From Cyclostephanos tholiformis (Eukaryota; Bacillariophyta; Thalassiosirophyceae; Thalassiosirales; Thalassiosiraceae): 16,982 nt of DNA. Positions 7,101 through 14,020 of this stretch are shown piece after piece. The DNA lies in assembly GCA_036939975.1 (NCBI GenBank), contig JALLPB010000366.1, positions 1 to 16,982 on the forward strand. The letters are read 5' to 3'. Each line of letters starts with the position of its first letter. The stretch's first letter is position 1. The notes under the pieces were generated by a model. It saw only the letters and a list, made by a program, of their open reading frames with translations. It was not told where the DNA came from and did no database searches. A program made the translations under genes and the position numbers.

Positions 7101-8516
7101 ATGAAGATCGTAATTGTGTCCATCGGCACGCGCGGCGACGTCCAGCCATGTCTAGTCCTTGGCCTCGCTCTACGCTCCAGAGGGCACGAGGTAGTGATGG
7201 CGACCGAGGCACGCCTTCGTCCGCTCGTCGATGAGATGGCGCAGTCATCCTCCTCGGCCGCCGCCACCGTCCCGCGCGACGACGACGACGGGGGCTTCGA
7301 GGCCCCGCCGCCGTTATCGTGGCGTCTCATCGAGGGAGACGAGACGGGAATAATCGATCAACCGGGCATACAGGAGATGCTAGCGGAAGGCAAGGTCATG
7401 AAGATGATGAGGGCGTCCGCCGAGTGGAAGAAAAAGTTCGACGCGTCGGCGATTATGAAATCTTACGTGTCGGCATTGGAGGGGGCGGACATCGTCGTTG
7501 CAGGACCGCTCTGTCTCACGATCGCCATGTGCGTCGCGGAGAAGATGGGGTGCGGATTCGCCACCATAATCCCCGGACCGACATTGCCGACATCGGAATT
7601 TCCCCTCTGGTTGGTCCCCGTGCCGTGCTCCTGCATGAATCGTTGGACGTATCGAGTCCTATTCGATGCCCTGTGGCGACAGGAACGGAAGAGGATCAAC
7701 GAGTTCAGGAAACGGGAGCTTGATCTCCCGCCGATGTCGACCGGACCCCTCGCCACCCTCGAAAGGTACGGCTTTCCGTGCATCGTCGCCTCCTCGCACG
7801 TGACATGCGGACCGAAAATGGTCGTACCATCGGACTACCCCCCGTACGCGATCATGGGGGGATTTATCTTCCCCCCCGACGACGCGATCGACCTCGACAA
7901 TCGCCTCGTTGATTTCGTAGAATCTTCCTCGTCGTCGAACAAGCCGATCGTGTACCTCGGATGGGGATCCATGCCGGCTCCGGACCCCGTCCGTCTCATC
8001 GAGCTAGCGCGTGGCCTGTGCGATGCCGCGTCATGTCGTGGCGTACTCGTCGCCGGTTGGTCGAATCTCCTCGATCCGACGAACGCGCGGTGCGCCAATG
8101 CGATCGAGGAAGCGTCCAGGGGGGAAGTGCTATTCGTGACGAAATCTGTGCGTCACTCTTGGCTTTTGCCACGATGCGCTGCCCTGACTCATCACTGTGG
8201 AATAGGTACGTGCGCGGCGGCGTTACGCGCGGGAATCCCCCAGATCGCATGTCCCGTCATGATCGATCAGCCCCATAATGCGCGGCTCCTAAAACGGCTT
8301 GGGGTTGTGGCCGGCATCGTGCCGTTCGGTAAGCTCTCGGTCGAACGTTTACTCCCACCCCTGAAGAGAATATTGGACGAGGACGGGAATGGGCCGCTTT
8401 GCGATGCGGCGCGCGACCTAGCCAATATGATCGGAAAGGAGAGCGAGGGAAATCTGGATAGGTACGCCGACGCGGTCGAGGGGGCCAGTAGATTCCCCTT
8501 GCCGAACGGCATCTAA
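7101..8516 (+). CDS. Sterol glucosyltransferase-like UDP-glycosyltransferase
   Basis: This is an intronless 471-residue GT-B glycosyltransferase of the GT1/GT28-like group that includes UGT80 sterol 3-beta-glucosyltransferases and bacterial relatives. The N-terminus KIVIVSIGTRGDVQPCLVLG with GHEVVMAT (residues 2-36) is the family's acceptor-domain signature. GWGSMP (287-292) starts the second Rossmann half. RHSWLLPRCAALTHHCGIGT (351-370) and AGIPQIACPVMIDQPHNA (377-394) form the sugar-nucleotide site ending in the conserved D-Q. The usual HHGG is HHCG here. A low-complexity insert (about 47-74; Ser, Ala, Asp, Pro) interrupts the N-terminal domain. The start at 7101 is chosen because the family normally begins at MKI; the frame is open 34 codons upstream. 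No signal peptide or membrane helix is evident, so the enzyme is likely cytosolic or peripheral. The acceptor may be a sterol or another lipid. Confidence 0.88.
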   Translation: MKIVIVSIGTRGDVQPCLVLGLALRSRGHEVVMATEARLRPLVDEMAQSSSSAAATVPRDDDDGGFEAPPPLSWRLIEGDETGIIDQPGIQEMLAEGKVMKMMRASAEWKKKFDASAIMKSYVSALEGADIVVAGPLCLTIAMCVAEKMGCGFATIIPGPTLPTSEFPLWLVPVPCSCMNRWTYRVLFDALWRQERKRINEFRKRELDLPPMSTGPLATLERYGFPCIVASSHVTCGPKMVVPSDYPPYAIMGGFIFPPDDAIDLDNRLVDFVESSSSSNKPIVYLGWGSMPAPDPVRLIELARGLCDAASCRGVLVAGWSNLLDPTNARCANAIEEASRGEVLFVTKSVRHSWLLPRCAALTHHCGIGTCAAALRAGIPQIACPVMIDQPHNARLLKRLGVVAGIVPFGKLSVERLLPPLKRILDEDGNGPLCDAARDLANMIGKESEGNLDRYADAVEGASRFPLPNGI

Positions 8517-9070
8517 TGTTGGGGGAGGGGAGAAGAGGGGAGGAGGGCGGTGGGAGCATCCTTGTGGCACTATTAGGCAATCTGGATGACGACCTGCCAC
8601 TCTGGGTTCAAATCACCGTATAAGAGGTAATTCAATGAAGATATTGATGGAAGAAATCATTTCTCGGGGATTTCGTGGCGAGAGATGACTGAAGGGGGAG
8701 TTGAAACCAGATAAAGCCAGTGTGGGCCCATCCACATTGTTGCTTACGAGTACCATGAATAGGGCGAATCGCCAATGCCTGTCAAGGCCAGCATCAAGGT
8801 CATCATCAGCGTCGGCTACCCTTATCGCTGTGCCTGTTGTGAATCATTACCGGCGTGGATGTCGGCTCATACGGATTAGAGAAGCCGCACCAATGTAACC
8901 GCACTCAAGAATGAAAACAAAAACCAAACTGTTCTTTTTTTTTTTCATCCCCATCTTTTCTAGCTTGTAACTTCAGGCTATTGTCACAGTTGTGTTTGAC
9001 ATTGGTGAGTGCTTTCCTATCTTAAAAGCTATCAACAGTAAATGAACTACCCTATTGTTTAGTCTGGTTG
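8517..9070. other. 3' flank of the glycosyltransferase, no gene seen
   Basis: A purine-rich, G-run sequence lies directly after the stop codon (8521-8554), followed by ordinary sequence and an 11-base T run (8935-8945). No frame here looks like a gene. The 65-codon opening at 8701-8898 starts with TTG and has no recognisable content. Confidence 0.5.
8521..8554 (+). other. Potential G-quadruplex in the 3' UTR
   Basis: Five G runs of 5, 4, 4, 3 and 3 bases are separated by short A/C/T spacers. They begin four bases after the glycosyltransferase stop codon on the coding strand, so a G-quadruplex could form in DNA or in the mRNA. Confidence 0.5.
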
Positions 9071-9509
9071 GAGGCCAAAAATGACGCCACGAGCGATATT
9101 TTTAATTTTATGTATGCATTTAAAATGATTTTACAGTGGAACCCATATCCCTTCTCCATGCAAAAGTTGTAGAACTAGCTCTCAGCTTTCCACAGGTATT
9201 TGGTTTGCCCCTTAGGTCCTTATTTTGACCAAGAACCATCAATTTTCCCCTCCTCAGTTGCACCACCCTACCAGCAACACTTTCTGCTAACCATATCCAA
9301 AAAATTTCAATTGCCTTCAATGACACCCCATCGCCTCTGTAACCATACCATTAATTCATTCAGGAGGTAATCCATCATCTGGTATAATCTGGCGGCGGTC
9401 AATTCATTGGTTGGTCTGGTCTGGCCATCTGAGTTTTGACATTTTTGTCCCCTTCAAGGATGACATCGATCAAGAACTCCATTCTCGGGCAACTGCTACT
9501 GCCTAATCA

Positions 9510-10106
9510 TTGGTGTTTGTCATCTCAAGAACCCTTGGCATATCAGTGAAACATATAGTGATGCCTTCTGAAGTTGAGTCCCCCCATATTGAGCATGAGC
9601 AACCAATGCCATTCACAACAAACAAATCTGGTGATCGGTCCAATTGCGGCAGTGATGACATTCATTCGATGGAGGTGATGGCACCACCAGCATCGAATTC
9701 GATGAACATCAGCATTAATCTTGATTCAGCCAAATTTGAAAAAGAAGATTCATTATCCAATAGCAAGGAAGATAGAACAAAGAAGGCAGATGTATCTGAT
9801 GATAGCTCCTTGTTGGATTATGGTACCACCAGAAGTTCATCATCATCCACTCTTTCATCAACTGATGATCAGAATGCTAATGCTACCACCATTCTAAGAC
9901 AATTTCAGACCCATGAAGAATGCCCTTTTGGTCAAAATGAAGGAATGATGGTCAGGCTTGTGACAATTGATGGTAACAAATCCAGGATGAAGGAAAGAAC
10001 AACCACCATTACCCTTCTAAATGCTCAAGGTAGGGATGACCTAATGAGAGATGGCCCAAAGATTTTGGTGGGAGTTACACCAATTATTACTTCTTTCCTG
10101 AGCTGA
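9510..10106 (+). pseudogene. Ser/Asp-rich ORF within the decayed element
   Basis: This is an open frame of ~198 codons starting with TTG, the longest intact frame in the left part of the element. The middle (residues ~75-125) is acidic and Ser-rich, typical of a disordered linker. The C-terminus (DGPKILVGVTPIITSFLS) runs into a stop, and the next motifs lie in other frames. No domain is recognised. I interpret it as the N-terminal or linker part of the same broken transposon protein, by position only. Confidence 0.4.
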
Positions 10107-10311
10107 TCTGTGTTCAGTGTTGTCCATTTGGTGAACATAAGATCATGATTGAAGTTGGTGATTCCACATTTAACAGTGACATCCAAATGGGTATTCATTA
10201 TATGGATCACAAATTCATGGTATTGTTTGCTTCTGTTCTTGTGCATTACTCCCATTCTGTTGAAGGAAAGAGGAAAGAACAAAAGAAACTCATGACATCA
10301 TTCCATTCCTG

Positions 10312-10890
10312 TTGCCCATGGTTCATCCAAATGAAAAGCTGTTTGCACAAGATCTGTTGATATTTCTAAGGAACCGCAAGCGCATCATGTCTTTGTTCCA
10401 TTCTTCCAACCATCATGCAGTTGTAGAAGTTATTATTAAATTGAAGACCATCACCATTTATGATGGGCTTCAATGGGGATTAATGCACTGGACTGGTCAT
10501 ATTTCACAGTTGTTAACCAAGTGCATGCTGGTCATTTGGGAGGGATCAACCATTGTTGAGTACGTCCCAGACACTGCTCAACCAACTCTGATTGGCAATT
10601 CTAGGTGTCCAAGGGCAATGATCAATGGGTATTACATGATTATTCATAGGAATAAGTGGCAGCTGGAGAGGGGATGCTTCATTGATCAAACTGATAGCCT
10701 TAACTGTGGCCCAATTGTTTGTTTAAAGTTGATGGAATTATATCAATGTGTTGATGTTGAAACCGCCAATAATTTTCATTGATCCACCAACATCAGGAAC
10801 TCTGTCATGAATGAATGGTAACATCTGTCAACTTCATGCAATGGTGAATTAATGTTCGCAAGAAGAGGCAGCCACATAACAATGAATTTA
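10312..10890 (+). pseudogene. Ulp1/C48-like cysteine protease fragment
   Basis: An open frame of 156 codons shows the core of a Ulp1-type SUMO-protease fold. A His lies in SSNHHAVVEV (residue 34) and an Asp in ITIYDGLQWG (51). FIDQTDSLNCGPIVCLKLME holds the catalytic Gln (126) and Cys (132). All four expected active-site residues are present. After the stop at 10782 the same frame continues with family-like residues (IRNSVMNEW, then ELMFARRGSHIT) broken by further stops, so the original protein was longer. Upstream homologous sequence is in another frame (10145-10360). Proteases of this type are common cargo or partners in eukaryotic DNA transposons. This copy is not expected to make a full protein. 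Confidence 0.65.
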
Positions 10891-11069
10891 TGACCAATGC
10901 CAGAATGGATATCAGTAATGAGGGTGTAACTGTGGCTCATGTCAATAACAGTGATGAACGAAACAAGGACAATTCAACTGTTGAGGAGGCTGATGTTAAA
11001 ATAGCAGCCACCCTAACCTCCTAATGAAAAGTAACTCACAACATTTCAAAGAACATTGTTGATAAATGT

Positions 11070-11690
11070 GTGTCTTCAGCAATGATGTACCCACCCATTG
11101 ACAGTGAGAATGGTTTGTTGTTTAGGCCGGATTGCACCATGGAGTGTCTTCTTCCATCATCAGCTAATGAATGCTCTCGTGGACACAACAAGATCATTCA
11201 TGTTCCCCTGAATAACAGTGGTGATTTTGTCGTATTGCCTGCACTAACATGGCATCGAGGCTATTATAAATGTTCAAGTTGACAAGGAATTTTTTATGGC
11301 TCAACTATTCTGTACCATAGATCAACTGGACAATGACTATTACATATCTCGTCATCATTGAAAGATTCTCATGTTATTCAGTTAGAAAGCACCAGTGATG
11401 CAATACTAGTTCAACTTCGAGATGATTGAAGATTGAGATAAACACTACTCTGCCATCGATTTTGAACTTTATTGTCAGGAAAGACTTCATAGACAAGAAA
11501 CCTCTTGTATTGAAATTGGTGAAGTCTTTCGAGCAGTTGTACCAACACCTCAGAGTCCAAATAGTGTGGTTCATTTGCAAGTCGGTGAACGGTGGTGGAT
11601 TTACTGATTGGCATCAGGACAAAGGCAAACACTTGACTATAGCTGTCACCATTGTTGTTAATGTCTGTACCATACCAAATTCTTACTCAC
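11070..11690 (+). pseudogene. 2OG/Fe(II)-oxygenase-like fragment, frameshifted
   Basis: Two pieces lie in different frames. The first (11070-11282) ends with GDFVVLPALTWHRGYY. The homologous continuation DKEFFMAQLFCTID appears just after it in another frame, which shows a frameshift near 11270. The second begins at 11426 and contains VQIVWFICKS, then GGGFTDWHQDKG and LTIAVTIVVNV. The HxD in WHQD, followed by hydrophobic strands, resembles the metal-binding HxD of 2-oxoglutarate/Fe(II) oxygenases. A matching distal His was not confirmed, so the assignment is tentative. Confidence 0.4.
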
Positions 11691-11909
11691 CAGACAATGA
11701 GGACATATGTTATTCAAAAGAGGATGACAAAGTTTGGGCAGACATTGATATTGACAAGGGAGGTGATGATATCGCACCAATGAACACTATTATCTTGGAT
11801 GCAGTGGAAAATTTTTGTAAAACAAAGACAGTAGAAATGGCTAAGTATCCGTTGGAAGTTGAAGAGTTACCCAAACTCTTGCCCTCTCCAAATGTCACAC
11901 TTCAAAAGA

Positions 11910-13016
11910 GAGCATTAGTAAAAGGGAACCCACAGCTCCATCAGGACAAGAGGAAGCAGATCTTTGAAGAGCCTCCTCATATTGAAATGGATAACTTCTT
12001 CAGCGGGGATATAGTGATGAACTTTCGTGGAGAACAAGGGTGGAAGTGAAAAAAGACATTGATAAGAAGTATTTCAACTACATCAAGGGAGCCGCTTTCA
12101 ATGAAAGAAAGAAGGTGACAAGGTTTGAACAGCCAGTCATTGCCATAAAACATGTCCAGGCTAACTCGTTGCTCAATTCAGTCCACTGGTGGGACTAACA
12201 TTTCTTTGGTCAATGCACTCTCTGAGATTGAGCTATATGTATGTGAGAGGAACAAGAGAAGAGGAAGTGACAAGAGGACATGGGCAATCAAAATGAATCA
12301 TCTGTGTGATATCTACCTTAAGACATACAGTGCAGTTTACAAAGTAGACCAAACACTACTGGGATATAATATTGACTATCACTATTGGAAGCCAAGGAGA
12401 GCATGGCATGCTAAGGCAATTGCTATGAGCATGGTGTATACTATCAATGTTTAATGCAGTGAGGGAGGTGTTGATCCAAATTGGCAAGTGACACCTGTAT
12501 CCTCTGCAAAATTCAAACAGAAGTTATCACTGCAAATGGTACAGTACAAGGCAGCAAACCAGATGTATCCAGGTGATGAGAGAATGTGTGGAGCCACCCA
12601 AAAGAACAAACACAGGCATAGGAGTAAGGAATCTTCAATAGTGATGTGCGCAGACTATGCAAAGAGGGTAGCATATGAGCATTATGAAGAAGAGAAGTAA
12701 CCACACAGAGGGAAATTGTCAAGGTTATAATCAGTTAACTTGGAACTTTTGAGGGAGCACATCAATAGAATGAAAAGGAGAAACTACCCACATGAAATGT
12801 ATGCTCTGTGATGAGCATCTATACTTGAAAAGTGGCAAAAACAATACAAGCTTGTCATGCTTGATCGATTTTCACAACGATAGGTTTTTTATGCAGATAT
12901 TTAAAGTGGCAAGGAACCTATTCAAGAAGGCAACCCAGAAGGAGATAAGGTGGAATTGCAAGCACATAGATGAGTTGATGAAGAGGCACAATAAGGAGGT
13001 TGGAGAATATGATTGA
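11910..13016 (+). pseudogene. PiggyBac-like (DDE_Tnp_1_7) transposase, C-terminal half
   Basis: Recognisable pieces run in order across three frames. PPHIEMDNFFSGDIV (11972-12016) carries the second catalytic Asp. VTRFEQPVIAIKHV (12115-12156) is in frame 1. NISLVNALSEIELYVCE and KRTWAIKMNHLCDIYLKTYS follow in frame 2. YKVDQTLL is the site of the third Asp, where the usual Asp appears as Tyr while the following Asp is kept. CSEGGVDPNW after an in-frame TAA (12452), then YPGDERM, follow. The C-terminal cysteine region (KCMLCDEHLYLK, SLSCLIDFHNDRFF; 12792-13016) is in frame 3. The first catalytic Asp and the N-terminal DNA-binding part are missing. This copy cannot be an active transposase. Confidence 0.75.
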
Positions 13017-13240
13017 AGATGAGGCCTTATGCGAAAAGGGGGGTGGGTATGGTTGATTAAATTAAATAGTAGTAGGATTAATTGTTTGGTTGAAGAGAAG
13101 TCTACAGAATTCCTATGCTTACCATAGTAGTAAGTGATTTATGATGCTGGTAGATAAGAATATGTTGCTAGCAGTGAGATTGATATAAATGACTATTTCT
13201 ATGGAGGAATAAATATTCCATACAGTTTTGGGGATTATTG

Positions 13241-13500
13241 TATGTCAAAAATGATGCCACCAGCGTCACCTTATTGCTACCGATAACGATACAAAAACAA
13301 AACTTCACATAGGAATTGTTATGTGATACTTTTTCACAGAAAAATTATTGAACAATAATGACGCCACCAGTAACACCACATAATGCTAGCAGCGATAGTC
13401 ATACAAAAAGAAAATTCTACATAGGAATTAGTATGTCTTATTATTTCACGGAAATAATTTTGTATGACAATAATGATGCCACCAGCAACACTGTCAAGAG
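13241..13500 (+). repeat. Diverged ~110-bp tandem repeat, 2.3 copies
   Basis: Three occurrences of AATGAYGCCACCAG start at 13250, 13357 and 13472, so the spacings are 107 and 115 bp. The bodies of the first two copies also match in CATAC-less/ATACAAAAA and in CATAGGAATT followed by a TTTCAC..A block. The third copy stops being similar after about 25-35 bases. A related sequence stands alone at 9077, on the far side of the transposon remnant. Confidence 0.65.
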
Positions 13501-13652
13501 AACTTTCTAGAGAAGATACTGCTAATAATGAGATTAAGAATTATGAGTCTATTCTGCAACTATTGTTGGATATGATTGAGTCATGTGATTTCCGTTTGGG
13601 AAATATTCGTGTCCGTTGTGTTTGAGAGTATTAGCTGTTTGAGTGAGATGGC

Positions 13653-13913
13653 GTGAGAGATCTTGTGCTTGGTAATTGGGAACATCTGGTAATGGGATCC
13701 GACCTTTGTATGGATCCCCTAGTGTTTCAGCAAAGATGTATTATTTTATTTAAAGAAAACATCATCCAGAGCTCGCCTCTTCTCCTCCTCGAAGAGGGTG
13801 GCACAGACAACGACTTCGACGATGGATTTTCGTCGTTGGCATTGAGAAATGTGTTGTTGGGGGAGAAGTGGGGGTGTGATGGAGTGTCCACACAAATTAA
13901 TCTCTTGACATAA
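13653..13913 (+). CDS. Possible small hypothetical protein
   Basis: This is an open frame of 86 codons with no recognised domain. It begins at a GTG. An ATG 7 bases upstream, at 13646-13652, is in another frame. The C-terminal half (SSPLLLLEEGGTDNDFDDGF) looks somewhat protein-like. It is convergent with BRCA2 and next to repeat sequence. Chance openness is as likely as a gene. Confidence 0.15.
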   Translation: MRDLVLGNWEHLVMGSDLCMDPLVFQQRCIILFKENIIQSSPLLLLEEGGTDNDFDDGFSSLALRNVLLGEKWGCDGVSTQINLLT

Positions 13914-14020
13914 TGATATTCAGTTCCACTAAAGATACCTTGAAGAGGAGTAGAGGAGATACATATGATGTTGTTGGTAAGGATTCAAAATTCCTACCTG
14001 GTAGATTGGTCGGCAAACTA

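Larger units (their letters stand above)
9070..13016 (+). mobile_element. Decayed composite transposon with piggyBac-like transposase remnant
   Basis: This is about 4 kb of AT-rich sequence with plus-strand frames that switch and stop repeatedly, yet keep recognisable protein motifs in order. They are a Ser/Asp-rich stretch (9510-10106), a Ulp1/C48-type protease core (10312-10890), an oxygenase-like stretch (11070-11690) and the C-terminal half of a piggyBac-like transposase (~11910-13016). I recall similar protease and GGGF..WHQD modules in diatom repeat proteins, but cannot check this here. The left edge is uncertain. A sequence at 9077 (AAAAATGACGCCACGAGCG) resembles one in the tandem repeats just right of the element (13247). 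No target-site duplication or terminal inverted repeat was found by eye. Confidence 0.7.
13017..14020. other. Spacer between transposon remnant and BRCA2 3' end
   Basis: This is about 1 kb of mostly AT-rich sequence. It holds the diverged tandem repeats (13241-13500), a weak possible ORF (13653-13913) and the 3' flank of BRCA2, which ends at 14021 on the minus strand. Nothing else is recognised. Confidence 0.5.

Noticed and set aside
8257..8600. Minus-strand ORFs across the glycosyltransferase 3' end
   Set aside because: They overlap the conserved plus-strand enzyme and show only Arg/Pro/Ser-rich composition.
8701..8898. 65-codon plus-strand ORF
   Set aside because: It starts at TTG, has no family resemblance and sits in an otherwise gene-free flank.
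9120..9326. Minus-strand 68-codon ORF inside the transposon remnant
   Set aside because: It is opposite in direction to all recognised element motifs and has no recognisable domain.
13241..13500. CRISPR-like array
   Set aside because: Units are ~110 bp, diverged along their whole length and only about 2.3 copies. There is no short identical repeat with unique spacers, and the DNA is eukaryotic.
13993..14008. Donor-like CAG|GTAGGA on the minus strand downstream of BRCA2
   Set aside because: The BRCA2 frame already ends at TAG 14021 upstream of it, so it cannot join this coding sequence unless it is a 3' UTR intron.
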